Source of the DNA: Mycobacterium numidiamassiliense
GTDB taxonomy: Bacteria > Actinomycetota > Actinomycetes > Mycobacteriales > Mycobacteriaceae
Assembly (NCBI RefSeq): GCF_900157365.1
Contig: NZ_FUEZ01000004.1
Coordinates: 3,874,966-3,938,965 of the forward strand
Length of the DNA stretch: 64,000 nt
Direction of reading: 5' to 3'
The position numbers were made by a program, and so were the translations under genes. Shown here piece after piece: positions 53,237-62,593 of the stretch; position 1 is the first letter of the stretch, and each line of letters begins with the position of its first letter. The notes under the pieces are model-generated. The model worked only from the letters and a program-made list of their open reading frames with translations, was not told where the DNA came from and made no database searches.

Positions 53237-56056
53237 GTGACTAACACAAATTCAGTGAACTCGTTCGGAGCACGCGACACCCTCAAGGTCGGCGACAGCA
53301 GCTACGAGATCTACCGACTGGACGCCGTCCCCAACACCGAGAAACTCCCCTACAGCCTCAAAGTCCTCGCCGAGAACCTGCTGCGCAACGAGGACGGCGC
53401 CAACATCACCAAGGACCACATCGAAGCCATCGCGAACTGGGATCCCAAGGCGCAGCCCAGCATTGAGATTCAATACACCCCCGCGCGTGTGGTGATGCAG
53501 GACTTCACCGGCGTGCCGTGCATCGTCGACCTGGCCACCATGCGCGAGGCCGTGGGCGACCTGGGTGGCGATCCCGACAAGGTCAATCCCCTGGCGCCGG
53601 CCGACCTGGTGATCGACCACTCGGTGATCGCCGACCTGTTCGGCACCGCCGACGCCTTCGAGCGCAACGTCGAGCTGGAATACGAGCGCAACGGCGAGCG
53701 TTACCAATTCCTGCGCTGGGGCCAGGGCGCGTTCGACGACTTCAAGGTGGTGCCACCGGGCACCGGAATCGTGCACCAGGTCAACATCGAGTACCTGGCC
53801 AGCGTGGTCATGGAGCGCAAGGGGCAGGCCTATCCCGACACCTGCGTGGGCACCGACAGCCACACCACAATGGTCAACGGCCTCGGCGTCCTCGGCTGGG
53901 GTGTGGGCGGCATCGAGGCCGAGGCCGCGATGCTCGGTCAGCCGGTATCGATGCTCATCCCCCGCGTGGTCGGCTTCAAACTGACCGGCGAGATCAAGCC
54001 AGGTGTGACCGCCACCGATGTGGTGCTGACGGTCACCGAGATGCTGCGCAAGCACGGTGTGGTCGGCAAGTTCGTCGAGTTCTACGGCAAGGGCGTGGCC
54101 GAGGTGCCGCTGGCCAACCGCGCCACCCTGGGCAACATGAGCCCCGAATTCGGTTCCACCGCAGCGATTTTCCCGATCGACGAGGAGACCATCTCCTACC
54201 TGAGGCAAACCGGCCGCACGCCGGAGAAGCTGGCGCTGGTCGAGGCCTACGCCAAGGAGCAGGGCCTGTGGCACGACCCGGAACACGAGCCCAAGTTCTC
54301 CGAGTACCTCGAACTCGACCTGGCCGACGTGGTCCCGTCCATCGCGGGACCCAAGCGCCCGCAGGACCGAATCACCCTGACCGACGCCAAAACCGCGTTC
54401 CGCAAGGACGTCCACAACTACGTCGAAGAGAATCACCCGGCTCCGGAGACCAACCTCGACGAGGCGGTCGCCGAGTCGTTCCCCGCCAGCGACTCCGTCG
54501 TCTTGTCGTTCGCCGAGGGGGACGTACCAGCCCACTCCATCCCCTCGGCGGCCGACGGCTGTTCAGGCCGGCCCACCAAGCCGGTCAAGGTGCGCTCCGA
54601 TGATCGCGGTGAATTCGTGTTGGACCACGGCGCGGTCGCGATCGCCGCAATCACCTCGTGCACCAACACATCCAACCCCGAAGTGATGCTGGGTGCTGCG
54701 TTGTTGGCCCGCAACGCCGTCGAAAAGGGGCTAGCCAGCAAGCCGTGGGTGAAGACCACGATGGCGCCGGGTTCCCAGGTCGTCAACGACTACTACAACA
54801 AAGCGGGGCTCTGGCCATATCTGGAGAAGCTCGGCTTCTACCTCGTTGGATACGGCTGCACCACCTGCATTGGCAACTCCGGGCCGCTGCCGGACGAGAT
54901 CTCGAAGGCCATCAACGACAACGACCTCACGGTGACGGCCGTGCTGTCGGGCAACCGAAACTTCGAGGGCCGCATCAACCCCGACGTGAAGATGAACTAC
55001 CTGGCGTCTCCTCCTCTGGTGATCGCCTATGCGCTGGCCGGCACCATGGACTTCGACTTCGAGTCGCAGCCGCTGGGGAAGGACAAAGACGGCAAAGAGG
55101 TCTTCCTCAAGGACATCTGGCCGTCGCAGAAGGACGTCTCCGACACCATCGCGTCGTCGATCAACCAGGAGATGTTCACCAAGAACTATGCCGACGTGTT
55201 CAGGGGTGATGATCGCTGGCGCAACCTGCCGACCCCGAGTGGCAACACCTTTGAGTGGGCCGACAGTTCGACGTACGTGCGCAAGCCACCGTACTTCGAA
55301 GGGATGTCGGCCGATCCGGAGGCGGTGAGCGACATCAAGGGCGCCAGAGTGCTTGCCCTGCTGGGCGATTCGGTGACAACGGACCACATCTCCCCCGCCG
55401 GCGCCATCAAGCCGGGCACACCGGCAGCGAAGTACCTCGACGAGCACGGCGTGGACCGCAAGGACTACAACTCCTTTGGATCGCGACGCGGCAATCACGA
55501 GGTGATGATTCGCGGCACGTTCGCCAACATCCGGCTGCGCAATCAGCTGCTCGACGATGTGTCCGGCGGCTACACCCGCGACTTCACCCAGGACGATGCG
55601 CCGCAGGCGTTCATCTACGACGCGGCGCAAAACTATGCGGCGCAGGATATTCCGCTGGTGGTGCTGGGCGGCAAGGAGTACGGTTCGGGGTCCTCGCGAG
55701 ACTGGGCGGCCAAGGGCACGATGCTGCTCGGAGTGCGCGCGGTGATCACCGAGTCCTTCGAGCGGATCCACCGCTCCAACCTGATCGGTATGGGCGTCAT
55801 CCCGCTGCAGTTCCCCGAGGGCGAGTCGGCGGCGTCACTGAAACTCGACGGCACCGAGGTGTTCGACATCACCGGCATCGAGGCGCTCAATGACGGCAAG
55901 ACGCCAAAGACGGTGAAGGTCATCGCCACCAAGGGCGATGGCTCCAAGGTGGAGTTCGACGCGGTGGTGCGCATCGACACCCCGGGTGAAGCCGACTACT
56001 ACCGCAACGGCGGCATCTTGCAGTACGTGCTGCGCAACATGCTCAAATCGGGCTAG
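53237..56056 (+). CDS. acn: Aconitate hydratase A
   Basis: 939 residues from GTG (TNTNSVNSFGARDTL) with GGGAGTTG upstream. [4Fe-4S] enzyme interconverting citrate and isocitrate; its apo form can bind RNA in iron-responsive fashion in M. tuberculosis. Cluster ligands in AAITSCTNTSNP and YGCTTCIGNSGPLPDEI; DSHTTMVNGLGVLGWGVGGIEAEA and GKEYGSGSSRDWAAKGT are further IRP/AcnA signatures. It carries the Asp/Ala-rich internal insert (about 385-450) seen in actinobacterial AcnA. Followed by a TetR regulator 24 bp downstream. Confidence 0.97.
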   Translation: MTNTNSVNSFGARDTLKVGDSSYEIYRLDAVPNTEKLPYSLKVLAENLLRNEDGANITKDHIEAIANWDPKAQPSIEIQYTPARVVMQDFTGVPCIVDLATMREAVGDLGGDPDKVNPLAPADLVIDHSVIADLFGTADAFERNVELEYERNGERYQFLRWGQGAFDDFKVVPPGTGIVHQVNIEYLASVVMERKGQAYPDTCVGTDSHTTMVNGLGVLGWGVGGIEAEAAMLGQPVSMLIPRVVGFKLTGEIKPGVTATDVVLTVTEMLRKHGVVGKFVEFYGKGVAEVPLANRATLGNMSPEFGSTAAIFPIDEETISYLRQTGRTPEKLALVEAYAKEQGLWHDPEHEPKFSEYLELDLADVVPSIAGPKRPQDRITLTDAKTAFRKDVHNYVEENHPAPETNLDEAVAESFPASDSVVLSFAEGDVPAHSIPSAADGCSGRPTKPVKVRSDDRGEFVLDHGAVAIAAITSCTNTSNPEVMLGAALLARNAVEKGLASKPWVKTTMAPGSQVVNDYYNKAGLWPYLEKLGFYLVGYGCTTCIGNSGPLPDEISKAINDNDLTVTAVLSGNRNFEGRINPDVKMNYLASPPLVIAYALAGTMDFDFESQPLGKDKDGKEVFLKDIWPSQKDVSDTIASSINQEMFTKNYADVFRGDDRWRNLPTPSGNTFEWADSSTYVRKPPYFEGMSADPEAVSDIKGARVLALLGDSVTTDHISPAGAIKPGTPAAKYLDEHGVDRKDYNSFGSRRGNHEVMIRGTFANIRLRNQLLDDVSGGYTRDFTQDDAPQAFIYDAAQNYAAQDIPLVVLGGKEYGSGSSRDWAAKGTMLLGVRAVITESFERIHRSNLIGMGVIPLQFPEGESAASLKLDGTEVFDITGIEALNDGKTPKTVKVIATKGDGSKVEFDAVVRIDTPGEADYYRNGGILQYVLRNMLKSG

Positions 56057-56080
56057 CCGAGCCGACCCACACCCCGGCCA

Positions 56081-56674
56081 ATGCCAAAAGTCAGCGAGGA
56101 CCATCTGGCGGCCCGCCGCCGCCAGATCCTCGACGGTGCGCGCCGTTGCTTTGCCGAATACGGCTACGACAGAGCGACGGTCCGGCGGCTGGAACAAGCG
56201 ATCGGGATGTCGCGCGGTGCAATCTTCCACCACTACCGCGACAAGGACGCGCTGTTTTTCGCGCTGGCCCGCGAGGACGCCGAGCGGATGGCCGAAGTCG
56301 CCTCCCGCGAAGGCCTCGTCCAGGTGATGCGCGACATGCTGGCCGCGCCCGACCAATTCGATTGGCTGGCTACCAGGTTGGAGATCGCACGCAAACTGCG
56401 CAACGATCCGGAATTCAGCCGCGGCTGGGCGGAACGCTCCGCGGAACTACAGGCGGCCACCACCGCTCGGCTGCGCCGCCAGAAGGAAGCACACCGGGTG
56501 CGCGATGACGTTCCCGGCGAAGTGTTGCAGTGCTACCTGGAACTGGTTCTGGACGGACTCGTGGCCCGGCTGGCGTCCGGCGAAGACCCCGGGCGCCTAG
56601 CCGCGGTCCTCGATCTGGTGGAAATCTCCATGCGCCGCAACGAATCTGAGCCGCCGACCGACGGCTCGACCTAG
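56081..56674 (+). CDS. TetR-family regulator of aconitase (Rv1474c type)
   Basis: 197 residues. The N-terminal helix-turn-helix is ARRRQILDGARRCFAEYGYD followed by ATVRRLEQAIGMSRGAIFHH, then a ligand domain. The M. tuberculosis homologue represses acn and responds to iron, so autoregulation through the shared operon and the palindrome at 53146-53181 is likely. Its stop overlaps the convergent Rv1473A-like stop in the tetranucleotide CTAG. Confidence 0.9.
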   Translation: MPKVSEDHLAARRRQILDGARRCFAEYGYDRATVRRLEQAIGMSRGAIFHHYRDKDALFFALAREDAERMAEVASREGLVQVMRDMLAAPDQFDWLATRLEIARKLRNDPEFSRGWAERSAELQAATTARLRRQKEAHRVRDDVPGEVLQCYLELVLDGLVARLASGEDPGRLAAVLDLVEISMRRNESEPPTDGST

Positions 56675-56862
56675 CGGGGACGAGAGATGTGGTTGGGGCC
56701 GCCGCGGCCCCGCAGCGTGGTGCCCGATTCGCGCAACATGCTGTGAATTGATCCATACGATTTGCCAGTGGTGGCAACCAGATTGCGGATGCTGGCACCT
56801 CGCTCGTAAGCGTTGCGCAGCTCCAGCAACAACTCATCTCGGGTTATTTTCGACTTCCGCAC
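56671..56862 (-). CDS. Small helix-turn-helix protein (Rv1473A type)
   Basis: 63 residues from GTG 56862 (RKSKITRDELLLELRNAYE), followed by RGASIRNLVATTGKSYGSIH, a clear helix-turn-helix, and a basic tail GRGGPNHISRPR. Length and sequence match M. tuberculosis Rv1473A as I remember it; this helix-turn-helix with basic tail is widespread in actinobacteria (including a Streptomyces group of small DNA-binding proteins). The frame is open to 57600, but that part is antisense to the ABC-F gene. Target unknown. Confidence 0.85.
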   Translation of the reverse strand: MRKSKITRDELLLELRNAYERGASIRNLVATTGKSYGSIHSMLRESGTTLRGRGGPNHISRPR

Positions 56863-56960
56863 TGGTCCCCTCCACGCTTGGATCACGATCGCAAGCACCC
56901 AGAGTAGGAACAAACTTTCCCAGCGTGGCCGATTTCGACGAAATCGTGTGCGATCCGGCG

Positions 56961-58589
56961 TCAGGCCAGCTCGATGAGCTCCCGGTACTCGTCGGACCAA
57001 TAGTCCTCGGTGCCGTCCGGTAACAGCACCACCCGCTGCGGGTCGAGGGCTTCGGCCGCGCCGGGGTCGTGCGTCACCAACACCACCGCACCCTGATAGC
57101 TGCGCAGCGCGTCGAGCACTTGTTCGCGCGAAGCGGGGTCGAGATTGTTGGTCGGTTCGTCGAGCAGCAACACATTGGCCGTGGACGCCACCAGGCCCGC
57201 CAGTGCGAGCCTGGTCTTCTCGCCTCCAGAGAGGGTGCCTGCCGGTTGTTCGAGCTGCGCACCGCTGAACATGAATGCCCCAAGCAGGCCACGCAGGTCT
57301 TGTTCGCCGGATTCCGGTGCGGCGTGCCGGATGTTCTCCCACACCGTCGCGTCGTTGTCGATGGTGTCGTGCTCCTGCGCGAAATATCCCATGCGCAAAC
57401 CATGTCCGGGCTCGATGCCGCCGGTGTCGGGCGTCTCGGTGCCCGCCAACAAACGCAGCAGCGTCGTCTTGCCGGCGCCGTTGAGCCCCAGTATCACCAC
57501 CCGCGAGCCGCGGTCGATCGCCAGATCGACGCCGGTAAACACCTCTAGCGAGCCGTAGGACTTGCTCAGCCCCTTGGCCACCAGCGGTGTGCGCCCACAC
57601 GCGGCGGGGGTGGGGAACTTGATTCGGGCCACCTTGTCGGCCACCCGCTCTTCGTCCAGGGCTGCCATCATCCGATCGGCGCGACGCAACATGTTCTGGG
57701 CCGCAACGGCTTTGGTGGCCTTGGCACCCAGCTTGGCGGCCTGGGTACGCAGCGCCGCGGCCTTACGTTCGGCGTTGGCACGCTCCCGGCGCCGGCGCTG
57801 CTCGTCGGTTGCCCTGGCGTCGAGGTACTTCTGCCAGCCCATGTTGTAGACGTCGGCCTCGCCACGGACGGCGTCCAGGAACCACACCCGATTGACCACG
57901 TCGGAGATCAGCTCGACGTTGTGACTGATGACCACCAGCCCACCGGTGTGTGACTGCAGGAAGGTTCGCAGCCAGCCGATCGAATCCGCGTCAAGGTGGT
58001 TGGTCGGCTCGTCCAGCAGCAGCGTGGTCGAAGAGCCGGCCCCGGAGTCCGACGCGGCGAACAGGATTCGCGCCAACTCAACCCGGCGGCGCTGCCCGCC
58101 GGACAGGGTGCGCAATTGCTGGGTCATCACCCGTTCCGGCAAGCCCAGGCTCGCGCAGATTCGTCCGGCTTCGCTTTCCGCGGTGTAGCCGCCCAGCGCC
58201 ACGAATTGCTCTTCGAGCTGACCGTAACGCCGGATCGCGCGGTCGCGCGCGTCGTCGTCCGCGACCTCGGCCATCAACGCCTGTTGCTTCTCCAGGTCGG
58301 TGAGCAGGACGTCCAACCCGCGGGCCGACAACACCCGGTCACGGGCCAGCACGTCGAGATCGCCTTCCTTGGGATCTTGTGGCAGATAACCGACTTCACC
58401 GATGCGGGTGACCGATCCCGCGTAGGGTTCGGTCTCCCCCGCCAGGATGCGCAGCGTCGTGGTCTTGCCCGCACCGTTGCGCCCGACCAGGCCGATGCGG
58501 TCACCGGGCTGCACGCGCAGATCGGGCCCGTCGGGTGAGAGCAGGATGCGCGCACCAGCGCGGACCTCAAGGTCCGTTGCTGTGATCAC
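56961..58589 (-). CDS. ABC-F ATPase (Rv1473 type)
   Basis: 542 residues with two ABC domains and no membrane part. Domain 1: GLVGRNGAGKTTTLRIL, LSGGQRRRVELARILF, LLDEPTNHLDADSIGWL; a charged linker (about 240-310, DEQRRRRERANAERKAAALR); domain 2: VVILGLNGAGKTTLLRLLAG, LSGGEKTRLALAGLV and LLLDEPTNNLDPASREQVL. ABC-F proteins act on the ribosome, in translation or antibiotic protection. The M. tuberculosis homologue has been discussed as a macrolide-type ABC protein; the role here is not certain. Confidence 0.93.
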   Translation of the reverse strand: MITATDLEVRAGARILLSPDGPDLRVQPGDRIGLVGRNGAGKTTTLRILAGETEPYAGSVTRIGEVGYLPQDPKEGDLDVLARDRVLSARGLDVLLTDLEKQQALMAEVADDDARDRAIRRYGQLEEQFVALGGYTAESEAGRICASLGLPERVMTQQLRTLSGGQRRRVELARILFAASDSGAGSSTTLLLDEPTNHLDADSIGWLRTFLQSHTGGLVVISHNVELISDVVNRVWFLDAVRGEADVYNMGWQKYLDARATDEQRRRRERANAERKAAALRTQAAKLGAKATKAVAAQNMLRRADRMMAALDEERVADKVARIKFPTPAACGRTPLVAKGLSKSYGSLEVFTGVDLAIDRGSRVVILGLNGAGKTTLLRLLAGTETPDTGGIEPGHGLRMGYFAQEHDTIDNDATVWENIRHAAPESGEQDLRGLLGAFMFSGAQLEQPAGTLSGGEKTRLALAGLVASTANVLLLDEPTNNLDPASREQVLDALRSYQGAVVLVTHDPGAAEALDPQRVVLLPDGTEDYWSDEYRELIELA

Positions 58590-58630
58590 GATCGCTCTCC
58601 TCTTTCATTGCGCGGGTGCGGGGTTGGTCG

Positions 58631-59440
58631 TTACTTGTCGTCGGTGAACACCGGAGGTCGGCGCTCCGCACGCGCGGCAACCGCTTCTTCGAAGTTGGCG
58701 GTGAGCAATCGGACGAAAAGCTGTCCCAAGCCTTCGGCTTGCATATGAGCTTCCAGACTACCGGCGTCCAGCCCACTCCACAGTGTGCGCTTGGTCAACT
58801 CGACTCCCGGCTGGGAGAACGCCGCGATACGGGCGGCGATCGCATAACAGGTATCGAGCAGCTGGGCTTCGGGCACCTGGCACGACACCAGGCCGATGCG
58901 CTCGGCCTCCTCGGCGGTGACGTCGCGGCCGGTCAGCATGATCTCGAATGCCCGCGACGACCCGATGGCCCTGGGCAGCAGGTAGGACAGCCCCAGTTCG
59001 CTCGCGGTCAACCCGTTGTTGATGCCCGCGGCCCGGAAGTAGGCGCCGCTGGCAGCCACCCGGATGTCGGCAGCTAGCGCCAGACACAGTCCCCCGCCGA
59101 TGGCCGCGCCGTTGACCGCTGCAATCACGGGCTGGTGCATTCGCCGCAGCGCCAGGATCAGGTCATCGAGAATCTGCATGGAACGCAGCGCATAAGTGGG
59201 GCGGGTCAGCCCGTCGACGTGGGGCACTGTGCCTGCCGACTTGTGATCGGCGCCCGAGGAGAATCCCCGGCCCGCCCCGGTTAGCACCACCACGCGCACA
59301 GAGTTGTCGTAGGTGACCTTCTCCAGGGCCTCTTTGAGCGGCACCATCACGTCGAACGCCATGGAGTTCATTCGCTCGGGCCGGTTGAGGGTTATCAACG
59401 CGACCCCGGGCCGCGGCTGTTCAACGAGTACCAAACTCAC
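58631..59440 (-). CDS. echA12: Enoyl-CoA hydratase/isomerase family protein EchA12
   Basis: 269 residues, crotonase fold. VVVLTGAGRGFSSGADHKSA and VIAAVNGAAIGGGLCLALAAD form the oxyanion hole; the second catalytic-type position (GLTASELGLSYLLPRAIG) has Glu. It corresponds to Rv1472. Members hydrate or isomerise enoyl-CoA in fatty acid or lipid metabolism; the exact substrate is unknown. Downstream of no obvious partner; the gap gene lies upstream on the same strand. Confidence 0.93.
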   Translation of the reverse strand: MSLVLVEQPRPGVALITLNRPERMNSMAFDVMVPLKEALEKVTYDNSVRVVVLTGAGRGFSSGADHKSAGTVPHVDGLTRPTYALRSMQILDDLILALRRMHQPVIAAVNGAAIGGGLCLALAADIRVAASGAYFRAAGINNGLTASELGLSYLLPRAIGSSRAFEIMLTGRDVTAEEAERIGLVSCQVPEAQLLDTCYAIAARIAAFSQPGVELTKRTLWSGLDAGSLEAHMQAEGLGQLFVRLLTANFEEAVAARAERRPPVFTDDK

Positions 59441-59468
59441 CCGAGAACGGTAGCGCGTGCTCGTCGGC

Positions 59469-60188
59469 TCACACGTGGCTTATCCCCGCTGCCATCAGGA
59501 AAACCCCTAGCACTGCCACGATGGCGCCGAAGACTCGCCGCCGGTGCGCACTCACCCAATCGTGGACTTCGGACATCACCGCACGTGTCCTCCCGGGCAC
59601 CGCCACCTGGCTGACGAGCGGGATCTCGACGAACGCCAGCGCCACGACGGTGTACGCCGCAGCCGCGCTGACTTGGTCCGCCACGGCGACGCCGGCTGCG
59701 AGAATCGCGGAAAGGACGATCAGGTACCGGAAGTCCGTCGATATGACCACCCCAAGGAGAAACGTCGTCCACGGCGGGCCGGACCGCAGTGCAGCCAGGG
59801 CGCGCGTCAAGAATCGGGAAAATCCGGTCGGCTCGCCCTGGCGGGGCGGATCGTCGCCGGACATTGCCACGTGCGTGCGTTGGCCCGCCGGGAAACCGAT
59901 GGTCACCGATGCGGCGACCACCAAAGCGAGCACCCCGATCGCGATCTGGAAGAAGGCCGCGGTGGAGCTTGTAGCGGCGAACTGCACTCGACGGACAACC
60001 TCAGGCATCAGGCCGTGCACGCCGAAAAGCACACCCAGGCCCACTGCAACACCAGCTGCCATACCGCCAAGCCACAAGGCCAACAAATGGAGTCCCGGCC
60101 GTTGCCGAGAGAACAACAGGACGGCGATTCCGATTCGCACCGGATCTGCGGCCGACACCAGCGCCAGCGTCAGCACCGTGCCCCACAT
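59469..60188 (-). CDS. GAP-family membrane protein (glycolipid export)
   Basis: 239 residues from ATG 60188 (MWGTVLTLALVSAADPVRIG), the usual family beginning; a frame to 60227 adds 13 unlikely residues. Six hydrophobic segments with IGIAVLLFSRQRPGLHLLAL (R-P motif in loop 1), a polar central loop (GQRTHVAMSGDDPPRQGEPT) and TTFLLGVVISTDFRYLIVLS. PF11139 includes Gap of M. smegmatis, required for glycopeptidolipid transport, and Sap of sulfolipid loci. Together with the divergent Pap-like gene it suggests a surface-lipid function; the pair is not at this place in M. tuberculosis. Confidence 0.85.
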   Translation of the reverse strand: MWGTVLTLALVSAADPVRIGIAVLLFSRQRPGLHLLALWLGGMAAGVAVGLGVLFGVHGLMPEVVRRVQFAATSSTAAFFQIAIGVLALVVAASVTIGFPAGQRTHVAMSGDDPPRQGEPTGFSRFLTRALAALRSGPPWTTFLLGVVISTDFRYLIVLSAILAAGVAVADQVSAAAAYTVVALAFVEIPLVSQVAVPGRTRAVMSEVHDWVSAHRRRVFGAIVAVLGVFLMAAGISHV

Positions 60189-60421
60189 GGGCGGGACTCT
60201 ACGTCGGCCGCAGCGAATTCCGTTCACGGGTTCGATGACCAGCTGGCCGGCTCAGGCACTTTACCGTGCCTAACGTTCTTTGGTCTGTTAATTTTAGGGC
60301 TGTCAAGCACCCGAGTCACGACCGGAAGCGCAAGTCTTGGTTATCCCCGCCAAGCAACGGAAAGCACTCTACCGCAACGGAATTCGACAGATACTGAACC
60401 GCTGAGGCATCGGGAGGGACT

Positions 60422-61867
60422 GTGTTCGTCTTAGGAGAGGAGACGTTCGGGACCATTAACGACTGGACGCCGGAACCAGGTTCGGTCGTCTGTTGGCATC
60501 CCTCGCCCGATTCGCTTACCAAAGCCCGGCAGGCCCCGATCAGCACTGTTCCGCCCAGCCATCAGCAGGCCCGGCACCTCCGCAATTTTCGTGAACACGC
60601 GAACCGGGGACTCGACATGTCACGGCTGTTGATTGCCAGCTGGGACATGCCGGGCCTGTGCGACGTCCGGGTCCTCACGGACATGATCAACGCGCACTTT
60701 CACCGGCATGACACCTATCAGAGTTGGTTCGAGTTCACGGATGCCGACGACATCGTCCGGCACACATTCACCGATCCCGCCGATATCGACTACGTCCCGA
60801 TTGAGCATGGAGGGATGACCGCGGCGGCCTTGCGAGAACACCTACTGGCCACGCCGAGCCCATTGCACTGGGATTGCGTGCGTTTCGCCGTGATTGCGCG
60901 TCCTGACAATTTCACTTTCTGCGCCAGTATCGACCATATCTACGCTGACGCGCACGTTCTCGGCGCGATGTGTGCGGAGTTCTATCTGACGTACACCTCC
61001 GTGCTGGCAGGCGAGCCGATCTCGCTTCCCGCCGGGGGCAGCTATGCCGATTACTGCACCCGGCAACACCAGCACACATCCGACCTGACCTTGGACTCCC
61101 CGCAGGTACGTGCCTGGGTCGACTTTTTCGAAAACAATGACGGCACCCTCCCCGACCCTCCCGTGACGCTCGGCGACGGATCGGGGACGTGTGACCTGAT
61201 GTTCGTTCAGGTGATGGACGAGCGACAGACAGCTCAATTCGACTCCGTGTGCAAAGCGGCGGGCGCCCGCTTCAGCGGCGGGGTGTTCGCCTGCGCCGCA
61301 CTCGCAGAATACGAGCTGACCGGCGCCGAAACTTACTACGGATTAGTTGCGCGGGATACGCGGAGCACTCCGGTGGACTACACCACAATCGGTTGGTTCA
61401 CCGGCTACGTTCCGATCACCGTCCCTGTCGGTGCATCATCATCATTCGGCGATGTCGCCCGCGCTGCCCAGGAGTCATTCGACGCGGGCAAGGAGCTAGC
61501 GAACCTACCGTTCAACCGCGTGCTGGAATTGGCTCCGTGGTTGACGATGCCCCAGCGGCACGTTCCCTTGCTGTTTCATCTCAACGCCACCGTTCCACCC
61601 TTGTCTACGCTCATCAACGCGGAATGGGCATGGTCGAACATGAGGATTCACCACGACGGCAGGACTCCGGCTCGCTTCGATTTGCGAGTGAACCGATTTC
61701 AGACCGGGACGCACGTGATTGTGTTTTACCCGAACAATCCAAACGCCCGCCAATCAGTCGCCCGGTATATCCACACGCTCAAATCCATCTACCGGCACGC
61801 CGTCGAGCAACACAGCTCCCCGCCCCTGGCGCCTGACGATGCGCAGTTAGAGCACAAACCGGCCTGA
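60422..61867 (+). CDS. PapA-type polyketide/glycolipid acyltransferase
   Basis: 481 residues from GTG. Condensation-domain fold: the active-site motif is SIDHIYADA (H172-x3-D176; the first His of the usual HHxxxD is Asp, as in PapA1/A2-type enzymes), GDGSGTCDLMFVQVMDERQT begins the second half, and RFDLRVNRFQTGTHVIVFYP is near the end. PapA enzymes esterify trehalose, LOS or other lipid cores with polyketide or fatty acyl chains. Divergent from gap (233 bp) and adjacent to thioredoxin. A part of the acyl-trehalose/LOS machinery is likely, which part is unknown. Confidence 0.88.
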   Translation: MFVLGEETFGTINDWTPEPGSVVCWHPSPDSLTKARQAPISTVPPSHQQARHLRNFREHANRGLDMSRLLIASWDMPGLCDVRVLTDMINAHFHRHDTYQSWFEFTDADDIVRHTFTDPADIDYVPIEHGGMTAAALREHLLATPSPLHWDCVRFAVIARPDNFTFCASIDHIYADAHVLGAMCAEFYLTYTSVLAGEPISLPAGGSYADYCTRQHQHTSDLTLDSPQVRAWVDFFENNDGTLPDPPVTLGDGSGTCDLMFVQVMDERQTAQFDSVCKAAGARFSGGVFACAALAEYELTGAETYYGLVARDTRSTPVDYTTIGWFTGYVPITVPVGASSSFGDVARAAQESFDAGKELANLPFNRVLELAPWLTMPQRHVPLLFHLNATVPPLSTLINAEWAWSNMRIHHDGRTPARFDLRVNRFQTGTHVIVFYPNNPNARQSVARYIHTLKSIYRHAVEQHSSPPLAPDDAQLEHKPA

Positions 61868-62218
61868 TCAGGCTTGCTCGGCTTGAGCGGCGTCGATGTC
61901 GAAGGCCTTGATTTGCTGCACCAAGTCCTCCAGGGCAGGCGCAGGCAGGGCCCCGGCCTGGTTGAACACGAGCTTGCCCTTCTTGAAGGCCATCAATGTG
62001 GGGATGGACCGGATCTGCGCGGCCGCCGCGAGCTGTTGTTCGGCTTCGGTGTCCACCTTGGCGTACACGACGTCGGGGTGCTTTTCCGAGGATGCCTGGA
62101 AAGTCGGCGCGAACTGCCGGCACGGTCCACACCAGGAAGCCCAGAAGTCGACGAGGACGATGTCGTTGCCCTCGATGGTTTCGTTGAACTGCTCAGCAGT
62201 GAGATCACGTGTTGTCAC
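61868..62218 (-). CDS. trxB1: Thioredoxin (TrxB1 type)
   Basis: 116 residues from GTG 62218 (TTRDLTAEQFNETI); the frame to 62296 is not conserved. VLVDFWASWCGPCRQFAPTF carries the redox pair C30-C33, and RSIPTLMAFKKGKLVFNQAG has the cis-Pro. It matches Rv1471. Cytosolic disulfide reductase working with thioredoxin reductase. Its stop codon abuts the convergent papA-like stop. Confidence 0.94.
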   Translation of the reverse strand: MTTRDLTAEQFNETIEGNDIVLVDFWASWCGPCRQFAPTFQASSEKHPDVVYAKVDTEAEQQLAAAAQIRSIPTLMAFKKGKLVFNQAGALPAPALEDLVQQIKAFDIDAAQAEQA

Positions 62219-62593
62219 AAACCCTCCAACGCCTCGAGCTGCCCCGATGTTCCCACACGGACCTCGGCGGGCGCCGGGCGGTGTGCCGTGGGTCACAGTC
62301 CTGCGCGAATGTGCGGTACGCCGGCGGGCGCGGACACCGATCTGCCTTTGCAGCCCACCAGTTTCGACTCGCCGAGACGGCGACCGCAGTCCTTCGCGGA
62401 CGAATTATGCTGCAATCACGGCTAATTCGAAGACACGCCGATCGCTGCGCGGTGTAGGTCCGAGTGGGTGGCGCCGCGTCGTTCATGACCTTTTCGATTG
62501 GCCGACCCGAGGTTACGGTTGCGTACGTTTTCCCGCCTCCCTCAGACTGAGGTCTGTTGCTCCGTCGGCGGCGGGACCACTAAGGGAGTTGCC
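62219..62593. other. Divergent spacer, no gene seen
   Basis: About 375 bases between thioredoxin and the acyl-CoA dehydrogenase. Overlapping frames on both strands show no domain. AAGGGAGTT at 62582-62590 is the ribosome binding site of the next gene. A promoter for each divergent gene should be here; I do not see a clear one. Confidence 0.4.

Noticed and set aside
53252..54535. 427-codon minus-strand frame opposite acn
   Set aside because: Long but antisense to aconitase; His/Val/Gly-rich composition is the mirror of acn codons.
56863..57600. Upstream extension of the Rv1473A-like frame (309 codons in total)
   Set aside because: Only the last 63 codons resemble a protein; the rest is the antiparallel frame of the ABC-F gene.
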